In this document: in pieces, positions 8,009 through 15,696 of the stretch
How positions within the stretch are numbered: the stretch's first letter is position 1
Layout: the number at the start of each line of letters is the position of its first letter
NCBI GenBank assembly: GCA_934693165.1
Contig: CAKUUX010000020.1
Location: 1-25,546 of the forward strand
Source of the DNA: an uncultured Candidatus Melainabacteria bacterium
GTDB taxonomy: Bacteria; Cyanobacteriota; Vampirovibrionia; Gastranaerophilales; Gastranaerophilaceae
Direction of reading: 5' to 3'
DNA length: 25,546 bases
The notes under the pieces: generated by a model
What the model was told of the DNA's origin: nothing
The model's database searches: none
Seen by the model: only the letters and a program-made list of their open reading frames with translations
Position numbers and translations under genes: made by a program

Positions 8009-9079
8009 GTGTTTAATAATATTTATAATGGAAAAAGAGTTTTTATTACAGGTCATTCAGGTTTTAAAGGTAGTTGGCTAACTTTATGGCTTTTGAGTTT
8101 GGGAGCTAAAGTTTGTGGTTATTCTCTTGAACCTAATACTCATCCTTCTATGTTTGAAGAACTAAGAATATATGGATTTTGTAATAGTGAATATGGCAAT
8201 ATCCTAAATTCAGCTCATCTTGAAGAAGTTATGAAACAATTTAATCCAGATATTGTTTTTCATTTGGCTGCACAATCTCTTGTTAGACTTTCTTATAAAG
8301 AACCAAAATTGACTTATGAAACTAATGTTATGGGAACTTTAAATGTTTTAGAAGTAGCAAGAAAATGCAAGTCTGTAAAAGCATTTGTAAATGTTACGAC
8401 AGATAAATGCTATGAAAATAATGAAATTAATCGTGGATATAAAGAAGATGATGCAATGGGTGGATATGATATGTATTCTTCTTCTAAAGGTTGTGCAGAA
8501 ATTTTATCATCATCATTTAGACGTTCTTTTCTACAAGAAAAAGAAAGTTATGCCTTAGCAACTGCAAGAGCAGGAAATGTAATTGGTGGTGGAGATTGGG
8601 CAGAAGATAGATTGATTCCTGATTGTATTCGTTATATTAATTCAGGTGAAAAAATTGAAATTAGAAATCCACTTGCAACAAGACCTTGGCAACACGTTTT
8701 AGAACCTCTTTCTGGGTATTTACTTTTAGGTCAAAAACTTTTGGAAGATGGCAAAAAATATGCAGAAGGTTTTAATTTTGGGCCAGATGAAGAAAGTGTT
8801 TTAACAGTTTCAGAAGTTGCACAGAAGGTTTGTGAATGCTATGGCTCTGGTGAAGTCGTTGTTCGTAAAAAAGATGATTTACACGAAGCAAACTTATTGA
8901 TGCTGAATATTGAAAAAGCAAAAAATATTTTGGGCTGGATACCTACTTACAATGCAGATGAGGCTATACAAAAAACTGTTGAATGGTATAAACATTTTTA
9001 TAAGAATGATGTTGATATGTACGATTTTACAATGTCTCAAATTGAAGATTACGAGGATTCTATAAAATGGGTGAATTAG
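8009..9079 (+). CDS. rfbG: CDP-glucose 4,6-dehydratase
   Basis: A 356-residue short-chain dehydrogenase/reductase that turns CDP-glucose into CDP-4-keto-6-deoxyglucose using bound NAD. The nucleotide-binding motif is TGHSGFKGSWL near residue 14. The catalytic threonine lies in NVTTDKCYEN and the YxxxK pair in YSSSKGCAE. These match RfbG-type enzymes. The start is GTG, supported by CGGAGA about nine bases ahead and by the immediate N-terminal FNNIYNGKRVFITG. It ends 13 bases inside the next gene, so rfbG and rfbH are probably translationally coupled. Confidence 0.95.
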   Translation: MFNNIYNGKRVFITGHSGFKGSWLTLWLLSLGAKVCGYSLEPNTHPSMFEELRIYGFCNSEYGNILNSAHLEEVMKQFNPDIVFHLAAQSLVRLSYKEPKLTYETNVMGTLNVLEVARKCKSVKAFVNVTTDKCYENNEINRGYKEDDAMGGYDMYSSSKGCAEILSSSFRRSFLQEKESYALATARAGNVIGGGDWAEDRLIPDCIRYINSGEKIEIRNPLATRPWQHVLEPLSGYLLLGQKLLEDGKKYAEGFNFGPDEESVLTVSEVAQKVCECYGSGEVVVRKKDDLHEANLLMLNIEKAKNILGWIPTYNADEAIQKTVEWYKHFYKNDVDMYDFTMSQIEDYEDSIKWVN

Positions 9080-10422
9080 AGTTAAGAAATAAGGTTAAAG
9101 AAGCTGCAAAAGCGTATTATAAAGAGGTTTTTGGGGAAAAAAGAACTTTTGATTATATTCCACCTTCAGGAAAACTTTTGGGTGAAGAAGAATTGATGAA
9201 TATGATTGATGCTTCTCTTGATATGTGGCTTACTGCAGGAAGATTTAATAAAGAATTTGAACAAAAATTTGCAAAATATTTGGGCGTTAAGTACGCACTT
9301 TCTACAAATTCGGGTTCAAGTGCAAACTTGCTAGCTTTTTCGGCTTTGACTTCTCATAAATTGGGCTCAAAAAGATTAAAAAAAGGTGATGAAGTTATCT
9401 CTGTTGCTGCAGGATTTCCTACAACAATAAATCCAATTATTCAAAATGGTATGGTTCCTGTTTTTGTTGATTGTGAAATAGGTACGTATAATATTGATGC
9501 TGATTTGATTGAAGATGCAATTACGGATAAAACAAGGGCAATCTTTTTAGCACATACTTTAGGAAATAGCTATGATTTAGATAAAATTATGAGATTGGCT
9601 AAAAAATATAATCTATGGGTTATAGAAGATAGTTGTGATGCTTTGGGTGGAGAATACAAATGTCAAAAAATCGGTACTATCGGGCATATTGGAACATTTA
9701 GTTTCTATCCTGCGCATCATTTGACTATGGGTGAAGGTGGCGCTGTTGTTACAAATGACGCTCAACTTTATAAGATAATTATGTCATTTAGAGATTGGGG
9801 TAGAGATTGCTGTTGTCCTCCAGGAAATGACGGAGTTTGTGGTAAAAGATTTTCGCAACAGTTAGGTAATTTACCTTATGGCTATGACCATAAATATACT
9901 TATTCTCATGTTGGATATAATTTAAAAATCACTGATTGGCAAGCAGCTTTAGGTTGTTCTCAAATTGATAAATTAGATGGATTTTTGGAAAAAAGAAAAA
10001 ATAATGCAGAACTTTTAACAAGACTACTTTCTGATATGCAAGACTATTTGATATTGCCTGTTATTAAAGATGGCGTAAAACCTTCTTGGTTCGGGTATTT
10101 GGTATCAGTAAAAGAAGATGCACCTTTTACAAAACAGGAATTGGTTGAGTACTTAGAAAATAACGGTATCGGTACACGACAATTGTTTGCAGGAAATATT
10201 TTAAGACAACCAATGATAGTTGATTATGATATCAATTTTAAGGTTGCAAATAGTAAGTTGATGAACTCAAGAGATTTGACAGAAGAAACTTATAAAATGT
10301 TGCCAAATACCGAATTTATTATGAATAATACATTTTGGGTTGGGACTTTCCCTGCATTGGGCGAAAAAGAAATAACCAAAATCGCCAATACAATTAAAGA
10401 ATTTGTGAAAAGTAAAATGTAA
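9067..10422 (+). CDS. rfbH: CDP-4-keto-6-deoxyglucose 3-dehydrase (E1)
   Basis: A 451-residue PMP-dependent iron-sulfur dehydrase of the RfbH/AscC family, which removes the 3-hydroxyl of CDP-4-keto-6-deoxyglucose. The lysine that binds PLP in ordinary aminotransferases is replaced by histidine (H217, in YPAHHLTMGEGG), the family hallmark. The [2Fe-2S] cysteine spacing C-X57-C-X1-C-X7-C is exactly kept: C190, C248, C250 and C258. An extra cysteine (C249) sits where relatives often have tryptophan. GAGG lies just ahead of the ATG, inside the end of rfbG. The reaction normally needs a separate flavin/iron-sulfur reductase (E3), and no gene for it is in this window. Confidence 0.96.
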   Translation: MGELELRNKVKEAAKAYYKEVFGEKRTFDYIPPSGKLLGEEELMNMIDASLDMWLTAGRFNKEFEQKFAKYLGVKYALSTNSGSSANLLAFSALTSHKLGSKRLKKGDEVISVAAGFPTTINPIIQNGMVPVFVDCEIGTYNIDADLIEDAITDKTRAIFLAHTLGNSYDLDKIMRLAKKYNLWVIEDSCDALGGEYKCQKIGTIGHIGTFSFYPAHHLTMGEGGAVVTNDAQLYKIIMSFRDWGRDCCCPPGNDGVCGKRFSQQLGNLPYGYDHKYTYSHVGYNLKITDWQAALGCSQIDKLDGFLEKRKNNAELLTRLLSDMQDYLILPVIKDGVKPSWFGYLVSVKEDAPFTKQELVEYLENNGIGTRQLFAGNILRQPMIVDYDINFKVANSKLMNSRDLTEETYKMLPNTEFIMNNTFWVGTFPALGEKEITKIANTIKEFVKSKM

Positions 10423-10438
10423 ATTAAGGAGAAATGAT

Positions 10439-11473
10439 TTGTTAGCCTATACCTACGTTGATGACGGGAAATTTGAATTAATTGAAAAAGAAAGACCACA
10501 ATTGATTGATTCAAAGGATGCTATTGTTAAAGTTACTATGTCTAGCATTTGTACAAGTGATTTGCATATAAAACATGGCTCAGTTCCAAAAGCTGTAAAA
10601 GGTATTACAGTTGGGCATGAAATGGTAGGTATAGTTGACGAAGTCGGTTCTGACGTCAAAAATGTGAAAGTTGGCGATAGAGTAACCGTTAATGTAGAAA
10701 CTTTTTGTGGTGAATGCTTTTTCTGCAAAAATGGCTACGTAAACAACTGTACTGATAAAAACGGTGGTTGGGCGCTAGGTTGCAGAATAGATGGTGGGCA
10801 AACAGAATATGTTCGTGTCCCTTACGCAAATCAAGGTTTGAATAAAATTCCTGATAACGTTACAGATGAACAAGCTCTTTTTGTTGGTGATGTTTTAGCA
10901 ACTGGTTTTTGGGCAACTCGTATCTCTGAAATAAAAAAAGATGACACTGTATTGATAATTGGCGCAGGGCCTACAGGTATTTGTACTTTGTTGTGCGTAA
11001 TACTTAAAAATCCTAAAAAGATTATTGTTTGCGAAAAAGACGAAACAAGAAGAAACTTTGTAAAAACTCATTATCCAAATGTTATTGTTACCGAATCTGA
11101 AACCTGCAAAGAAGTAGTTCTAAATGAAAGTGCGCACGGTGGCGCTGATGTCGTTTTAGAGGTTGCAGGAACAGAGGAAACCTTTAAAATGGCTTGGGAT
11201 TGCGCAAGACCAAATGCCATAGTTACTATTGTTGCACTTTATGATAAAGCAATGATATTACCTCTGCCTGATATGTATGGTAAAAATTTGATATTTAAAA
11301 CAGGTGGTGTTGACGGTTGTGATTGCGAAGAAATTTTATCTTTAATTGAACAAGGTAAAATCGATACTACATCTTTAATTACACATAAATATAAACTAAA
11401 AGATATAGAAAAAGCTTATGAAATATTTGAAAATAAACAAGATAATGTAATGAAGGTTGCAATTTCTAATTAA
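10439..11473 (+). CDS. Zinc-dependent alcohol dehydrogenase in the CDP-sugar operon
   Basis: 344 residues of the medium-chain dehydrogenase family. Catalytic zinc ligands are C38 and H60-E61 (GHE). The structural zinc site is C90, C93, C96 and C104. The NAD(P)-binding loop is GAGPTG at 175-180. The start is TTG: AAGGAGA lies seven bases before it, while the nearby ATG at 10433 hits a stop after three codons. It follows rfbH by 16 bases in the same operon. By context it may reduce a keto group of the CDP-deoxysugar, a step usually done by short-chain reductases in known pathways. This substrate is inferred. It is not expected to replace the E3 electron-transfer partner of RfbH. Confidence 0.85.
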   Translation: MLAYTYVDDGKFELIEKERPQLIDSKDAIVKVTMSSICTSDLHIKHGSVPKAVKGITVGHEMVGIVDEVGSDVKNVKVGDRVTVNVETFCGECFFCKNGYVNNCTDKNGGWALGCRIDGGQTEYVRVPYANQGLNKIPDNVTDEQALFVGDVLATGFWATRISEIKKDDTVLIIGAGPTGICTLLCVILKNPKKIIVCEKDETRRNFVKTHYPNVIVTESETCKEVVLNESAHGGADVVLEVAGTEETFKMAWDCARPNAIVTIVALYDKAMILPLPDMYGKNLIFKTGGVDGCDCEEILSLIEQGKIDTTSLITHKYKLKDIEKAYEIFENKQDNVMKVAISN

Positions 11474-11525
11474 AATAAAAAAATAAAGCTATTTATGTAA
11501 ACTTCTTAATGTTTGTACGGACATT

Positions 11526-11648
11526 TTGACATTATCTAAATTCGCCTTAGACAAATTTGAAAACGAAGTAAAAGATTCTGAAGAATTTAAAACTAAGATT
11601 TTAGAAGAATATTATTGCGTTGTTATAGAAAATCAGAGTGAAAAGTAA
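11526..11648 (+). CDS. Possible 40-residue protein or gene remnant
   Basis: An open frame of 41 codons beginning with TTG and rich in charged residues (LDKFENEVKD, then EEFKTKILEEYY). It has no clear ribosome binding site and no ATG. A short hairpin follows its stop. The composition looks protein-like, so it may be the tail of a decayed gene. No function is suggested. Confidence 0.25.
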   Translation: MTLSKFALDKFENEVKDSEEFKTKILEEYYCVVIENQSEK

Positions 11649-11667
11649 TTTCAGATTACTCTTTTTC
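11644..11667 (+). terminator. Weak terminator after the 40-codon frame
   Basis: A 6-bp stem (AGTAAT with ATTACT, 11644-11649 and 11655-11660) with a 5-base loop, followed by CTTTTTC. It would be the first candidate stop for the rfbFGH operon, about 170 bases after its last gene. Confidence 0.4.
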
Positions 11668-11823
11668 TTGACTACTGTTCAAAATTCAACCCCATTTGTC
11701 TAAATTTCGGATAAATTTTTGCTGAAAAATTTTAAAAATATGTCTCAAAGCCACTAAAAATATTTCAAAATTACATTTTATTGACTTTGATTTGGTTCTT
11801 GAAATGGCTATGTTTTAAAATTT

Positions 11824-11847
11824 AAGGGGGAACTAAGTTCCCCCTTT
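11824..11847. terminator. GC-rich hairpin, possible terminator
   Basis: A perfect 10-bp stem (AAGGGGGAAC with GTTCCCCCTT) and a 3-base loop (TAA). It is very stable for such AT-rich DNA, but only three T follow, so it may be a terminator helper or another structured RNA. The surrounding stretch 11649-12110 holds no convincing gene. Apart from this hairpin, a TATAAT box at 11898-11903, a 31-codon frame (11942-12037) and a hairpin at about 12013-12042, I see nothing in it. Confidence 0.5.
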
Positions 11848-12110
11848 GGTTCCGCCTTGACTAAATTGGGCTTTTTCTGGACTTTATGTTAAATCGCTAT
11901 AATATATATTATATTTACATTACAGGGTGATAAAATTTTTCATGGACGATTTTGAAAGTCCAATTTGGGGTACAAAAAGAGGCTTTTGGAGTACTTTTTG
12001 TCAATTCTATAAATTAGCCTGTGTTATAAACACATAGCTAATCTCTACCCCTTTTCCCTCTTTCTCATTCTGGTATTATTATACATTGGACTAATAAACC
12101 CCAAACCAAT

Positions 12111-12139
12111 AAAAAAGACAGAGAACTAACTCTGTCTTT
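12111..12139 (-). terminator. Terminator of tRNA-Leu
   Basis: On the minus strand, a perfect 10-bp stem (AAAGACAGAG with CTCTGTCTTT) with a 6-base loop leads into a T run, starting two bases after the encoded CCA end of the tRNA. Confidence 0.9.
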
Positions 12140-12141
12140 AA

Positions 12142-12231
12142 TGGTGCTCCAGGCCAGACTTGAACTGGCACTGAGTTATTCGCCCAATCGGATTTTAAGT
12201 CCGACGCGTCTACCGATTCCGCCACTGGAGC
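12142..12231 (-). tRNA. tRNA-Leu (anticodon UAA)
   Basis: 90 bases with encoded CCA. The acceptor strands are GCTCCAG and CTGGAGC. The D arm contains AATCGGTAGAC. The anticodon loop CTTAAAA lies between paired TCGGA and TCCGA, giving anticodon TAA. A long variable arm, as in all leucine tRNAs, precedes a normal T arm with GTTCAAG. It is expressed from the minus strand between a terminator and a leader with tRNA-like pieces. Confidence 0.96.
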
Positions 12232-12251
12232 TCGTAATATTTAATTGTCAT

Positions 12252-12338
12252 GCTCTAGCGTAATCGGTAGACCCGTCTACCTTACCTCTCCTCAAAACGA
12301 TTATCAATCGTTTCTCGTCGGCAGAGTGCCACTGGAGC
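12252..12338 (-). other. tRNA-like leader element upstream of tRNA-Leu
   Basis: Read on the minus strand, the element opens with GCTCCAGTGGC, identical to the first 11 bases of the tRNA-Leu just downstream. It closes with a sequence whose reverse complement, from 12252 on the plus strand (GCTCTAGCGTAATCGG, then TAGAC), resembles the first 24 bases of that same tRNA. Between them are an AT-rich hairpin (AACGATT with AATCGTT) and a GGTAGAC/GTCTACC hairpin. It cannot fold as a normal tRNA. It lies between the predicted promoter and tRNA-Leu, so it would be part of the tRNA precursor leader. It could be a decayed tRNA duplicate, a small tRNA-derived repeat or a regulatory structure. Confidence 0.6.
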
Positions 12339-12383
12339 TTGTGACCTTTGATAGTCACTCTGGAATTTCTTCCACTCTTCTAC

Positions 12384-12410
12384 TTTATACAAATCATAAC
12401 AAAATGTCAA
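12384..12410 (-). promoter_or_regulatory. Probable tRNA-Leu promoter
   Basis: On the minus strand a perfect TTGACA (12405-12410) is followed by TATAAA (12384-12389) with a 15-base spacer. This is a little short, but both boxes are good. Transcription from here would cross about 145 bases, including the tRNA-like element, before the mature tRNA. Two small hairpins (around 12341-12378) lie just after it. Confidence 0.55.
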
Positions 12411-12562
12411 GTTTTCTATTTTTGTTTTTATATAACCCTTTTTTTTGTTTATTTTCTTAAATTTTTAATTTTAATACTTAATAAACCATGCTAAATATAT
12501 CCATTAATTTTTTCTTCTGTAACATTTAAGTAATATTTGTATCTTTATTTTTGCTTAATATA

Positions 12563-12591
12563 TTGAAATCCTTTATCTAAAGTTATATAAT
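12563..12591 (+). promoter_or_regulatory. Promoter of the phosphodiesterase gene
   Basis: TTGAAA (12563-12568), a 17-base spacer and a perfect TATAAT (12586-12591), 31 bases before the start codon at 12623. The spacing and distance make this one of the best promoters in the window. Confidence 0.75.
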
Positions 12592-12622
12592 TTCTAATAT
12601 CACGTGTTTCTATAGGAAAGTC

Positions 12623-14968
12623 ATGCAAAAGAATTACGCAAATTTAGATAAAAATAACAGAGTCGACTTTATATTGCTGTTCCTTACGGTAATTATTGTT
12701 GCGTTCGTTCTTTTGGGTGCTTTTATTTGTTTAAAATTCATCAACAAGCAAATTAGCAATTCTGAAACTGTTATCCGTGAAGTTACTATTCAAACTGCAT
12801 ACAATATTCACAATAAAATTGCTGCCGATTTTCAATTTATGGATAGTGTTGCAAGTTATACAGGTGAAAATTTTGTTAGTATTCAGTCTTTTGATGGTAG
12901 ATTAATTAACAAAAAGGTTAAAAAACGTAATGACTTTAAAAAATGGGGTATAGCTTCACTTTCTGGTGATGAATACAATGTTGTTCTTACAGGTAAAGTT
13001 GTTCCAAGTAACGAAAAAATCTTAACTGATGCATGTATTAAAAAAGTTAGAAGTGGCTCATACTGTTATGACCGTATAAGAGAATCTGTTTCTGATACTC
13101 ATGAACTTTTTGATAGTGTTTATGCTGTTCCAATTTATAGCGAAAATGAAATTAAGGCTATTCTTTTTGCTGTAACAAAAATTGATACTCTTAAACACAT
13201 TTTGACTATCAATAATTTTAGTAACAAAGCTTTTTCTAATATTATCAAATCTGATGGTGAATTCTTTATTAAAGATTCTGATTCAATGTTCAAGAAAGAT
13301 AAAAGTATTTACGAATCTTCTGTAAAATTTATTGCTCCTGATAAATCAGTTGTTGAGAAAAGATTGAAGTCTCAAAAACTTGGTAATTACTGGTCATACA
13401 GAAAAAATCAAATTTGGTTAAATACATTTGTTCCTATTAACTATGCTGATTGGTTTGTTCAAATAACAATCCCTTCAAACATGGTTTCTGTTACAAACTT
13501 AGACGTATTATTATTACTATTTAGCGTTGTTATTATTATATTCTATTTATTATATATAATGTTGAAACGTGTAAATATAATTTATGATAACACTCATCAA
13601 TCTATGATGAAATTTGCGTTTAACGATGATGTTACAGGTGGTCCAAATAGCAATAAGTTCTTACTAGAAGCAAGAAAAGTTTTTGCAAATCCTGCAAACG
13701 ATAATAAAAAATATGCAATGGTCTTAATGGATATTGCAAAATTCAAAGTTATCAATGAAATTTATGGTTATGATACTGCAAACAGAATTTTAAAAGATGT
13801 ATCTGAAATTATTAAAAGAAATATTCGTACGACTGATTTATCAACAAGATACTTCGCGGCAACTTTTGCTTTCTTAATTAGATACAACGAAGTTGAAGAA
13901 ATTTCAAACACAGTTGATAAAATCCTTGCAGAAATTGATGTTTATAACGCAACAATGATGAATGAGTTTAAAGATGTTAAGCGTGGTTTGATAACTAAAC
14001 TTGTTCTATTATTTGGTGTTTACCTTGTTACTGATAAAAACTTATCAATCAATACAATGTGTGACAGAGCGTTGTTAGCAAAACGTACAATTAAAGCTAA
14101 TGTAAATCAACACATCGCATTTTATGATGAAACATTAAGAACAAAATTATTGAATGATAAAAAAATAGAAGACGAAATGTATTCTGCTCTTGAACGTAAT
14201 GAGTTTGTAATGTACTTGCAACCAAAATTCGATATGCATACTTTAAAAGTTGTTGGTTCAGAAGCTTTAGTAAGATGGATTCATCCTACAAAAGGTTTTA
14301 TTCCACCTTGCGATTTTATTCCGTTATTTGAGCAAAACGGTTTTATCTTGAATCTTGACCATTATATCTGGGAACAAGCTTGTAAAACAATTAGAAAATG
14401 GATGAACTGGGGTTTAACTCCAACTCCAATTTCAGTAAATGTTTCAAGATTACATTTGAATAGTGATGACTTTATTGATTTCTTAATTCATTTGATTAAA
14501 AAATACAATATTCCAGCACAATTGTTAGAACTTGAATTGACTGAAAGTGCTTGTTTTGAAGATATAGACAAATTCTTAGATATTTTAAATACTTTGAAAA
14601 AATACGGTTTCAATATTGCAATGGATGATTTCGGCGTAGGTTATTCTTCATTGAATATGTTAAGAAAAATTCCTGTTGATATTTTGAAACTTGATAAGGA
14701 ATTTATTAGCACATCAACTGCAGATGAAAAAGGTAAAGTTGTAGTTAAACATGTTCTTGCAATGGCTAAAAACTTGAATCTAACAACTGTATCAGAAGGT
14801 ATCGAAACAAAAGACCAAGCTGAATTCTTATCTATTGCTGGTTGTGATATTGCACAAGGTTTCTTATTTGCAAGACCAATGCCAATTCCTGATTTTGAAA
14901 AAGTGGCATTTGCTCAAGAAATTGAACAAATTGATTTGCAAAAGAAACAAAGTGAAGATAATAAATAG
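12623..14968 (+). CDS. Membrane c-di-GMP phosphodiesterase (degenerate GGDEF + EAL)
   Basis: 781 residues. Membrane helix 1 (about 16-38) and helix 2 (about 293-313) enclose a periplasmic sensory region of about 250 residues, probably Cache-like. A GGDEF domain follows (about 330-510), but its active-site signature is lost: TRYFAATFAFLI stands where RxGGDEFxxL is expected. It should not make c-di-GMP and may bind GTP or regulate. The EAL domain (about 520-770) looks active, with EALVRW at 547, NVSRLHL, ELELTES, MDDFGVGYSS, KLDKEFI, SEGIET and QGFLFARP. The likely role is degrading c-di-GMP in response to an outside signal. AGGAAAG stands just before the ATG. It is monocistronic, with its own promoter and a strong terminator. 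Confidence 0.93.
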   Translation: MQKNYANLDKNNRVDFILLFLTVIIVAFVLLGAFICLKFINKQISNSETVIREVTIQTAYNIHNKIAADFQFMDSVASYTGENFVSIQSFDGRLINKKVKKRNDFKKWGIASLSGDEYNVVLTGKVVPSNEKILTDACIKKVRSGSYCYDRIRESVSDTHELFDSVYAVPIYSENEIKAILFAVTKIDTLKHILTINNFSNKAFSNIIKSDGEFFIKDSDSMFKKDKSIYESSVKFIAPDKSVVEKRLKSQKLGNYWSYRKNQIWLNTFVPINYADWFVQITIPSNMVSVTNLDVLLLLFSVVIIIFYLLYIMLKRVNIIYDNTHQSMMKFAFNDDVTGGPNSNKFLLEARKVFANPANDNKKYAMVLMDIAKFKVINEIYGYDTANRILKDVSEIIKRNIRTTDLSTRYFAATFAFLIRYNEVEEISNTVDKILAEIDVYNATMMNEFKDVKRGLITKLVLLFGVYLVTDKNLSINTMCDRALLAKRTIKANVNQHIAFYDETLRTKLLNDKKIEDEMYSALERNEFVMYLQPKFDMHTLKVVGSEALVRWIHPTKGFIPPCDFIPLFEQNGFILNLDHYIWEQACKTIRKWMNWGLTPTPISVNVSRLHLNSDDFIDFLIHLIKKYNIPAQLLELELTESACFEDIDKFLDILNTLKKYGFNIAMDDFGVGYSSLNMLRKIPVDILKLDKEFISTSTADEKGKVVVKHVLAMAKNLNLTTVSEGIETKDQAEFLSIAGCDIAQGFLFARPMPIPDFEKVAFAQEIEQIDLQKKQSEDNK

Positions 14969-14975
14969 TTTTAAT

Positions 14976-15016
14976 AAAAAAAGGGCAATTGGATAAAATC
15001 CAATTGCCCTTTTTTT
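14976..15016. terminator. Bidirectional terminator between convergent genes
   Basis: A perfect 12-bp stem (GGGCAATTGGAT with ATCCAATTGCCC) around a 3-base loop, flanked by A7 and T7. It can end both the phosphodiesterase gene (plus) and the rubrerythrin gene (minus). Confidence 0.95.
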
Positions 15017-15036
15017 ATCTTTTGTATAAATATTAA

Positions 15037-15579
15037 TTATGCAAAATATCTTTTTAATAAACCGTCAAAGCCTCTGCCATGTCTAGCTTCGTCTTTAGCC
15101 ATTTCGTGAACTGTATCGTGGATAGCATCTAGGTTTAATTCTTTAGCTCTTTTAGCAATTTCCATTTTACCTGCGCATGCGCCACATTCAGCTTCAGCTC
15201 TCATTTCTAAGTTTTTCTTAGTTGAATCTGTAATAACTTCGCCTAATAACTCAGCAAATCTTGATGCGTGGTCAGCTTCTTCAAAAGCGTATCTTTTGAA
15301 AGCTTCTGCAATTTCAGGATAGCCTTCTCTTTCAGCTACTCTTGCCATTGCAAGGTACATACCAACTTCTGTACATTCGCCAGTGAAGTTTTCTCTTAAA
15401 CCTTGTAAGATTTGTTCGTCAACGCCTTTTGCTACGCCAACTACGTGTTCTGTAACGTATGTTTTTTCGCCTTCTGTTGCTTTGTTAAATTTGCTTGCTG
15501 GTGCACCACATTGTGGGCATTTTTCAGGTGCTGTATCACCTTCGTGTACGTAACCACATACTGAACATATAAATTTCAT
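15037..15579 (-). CDS. Reverse rubrerythrin (peroxide-reducing)
   Basis: 180 residues with an N-terminal rubredoxin domain (C5, C8, C21, C24) followed by a ferritin-like diiron four-helix domain. Diiron ligands lie in NFTGECTEVG (around 65-72), EEADH (E101/H104) and KDEARH (E164/H167). In classical rubrerythrin the rubredoxin part is C-terminal. The swapped order marks the reverse rubrerythrin group, which reduces hydrogen peroxide (and oxygen) with electrons from NADH via partner reductases in anaerobes. AAGGAGA stands seven bases before the ATG. A CxxC-containing segment (ECGAC, 131-135) in the diiron part is an extra feature. Confidence 0.92.
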   Translation of the reverse strand: MKFICSVCGYVHEGDTAPEKCPQCGAPASKFNKATEGEKTYVTEHVVGVAKGVDEQILQGLRENFTGECTEVGMYLAMARVAEREGYPEIAEAFKRYAFEEADHASRFAELLGEVITDSTKKNLEMRAEAECGACAGKMEIAKRAKELNLDAIHDTVHEMAKDEARHGRGFDGLLKRYFA

Positions 15580-15609
15580 AATTATCTCCTTTCTTTTATA
15601 TCATTGTTT

Positions 15610-15637
15610 ATTATACCTAAAAAAAATCTTGTGTACA
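15610..15637 (-). promoter_or_regulatory. Promoter of the rubrerythrin gene
   Basis: On the minus strand TGTACA (15632-15637), a 16-base spacer and a perfect TATAAT (15610-15615), about 30 bases before the start codon. The TGTACA box is palindromic. A regulator site overlapping it is possible but not supported by anything else. Confidence 0.55.
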
Positions 15638-15661
15638 TTTTTATTTTATAATTGTAAATTT

Positions 15662-15690
15662 TTGGAAATTTTATCGAAAAATTGTATAAT
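15662..15690 (+). promoter_or_regulatory. Promoter giving a leaderless mRNA
   Basis: TTGGAA (15662-15667), a 17-base spacer and a perfect TATAAT (15685-15690). Only six bases separate the -10 box from the ATG at 15697, so transcription should start at or next to the A of the start codon. No ribosome binding site is present, which agrees with leaderless initiation. Confidence 0.65.
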
Positions 15691-15696
15691 ATTGCT

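Noticed and set aside
10439..11473. The zinc dehydrogenase as the E3 partner of RfbH
   Set aside because: E3 needs flavin and iron-sulfur domains for one-electron transfer. This protein has only zinc and NAD(P) sites.
12245..12460. 71-codon open frame on the plus strand
   Set aside because: It runs antisense over the tRNA-like leader and promoter of tRNA-Leu, has no ribosome binding site and its translation looks random.
15682..15696. TTG at 15682 as start of the exported protein
   Set aside because: It overlaps the -10 box and would put extra residues ahead of a clean signal peptide.
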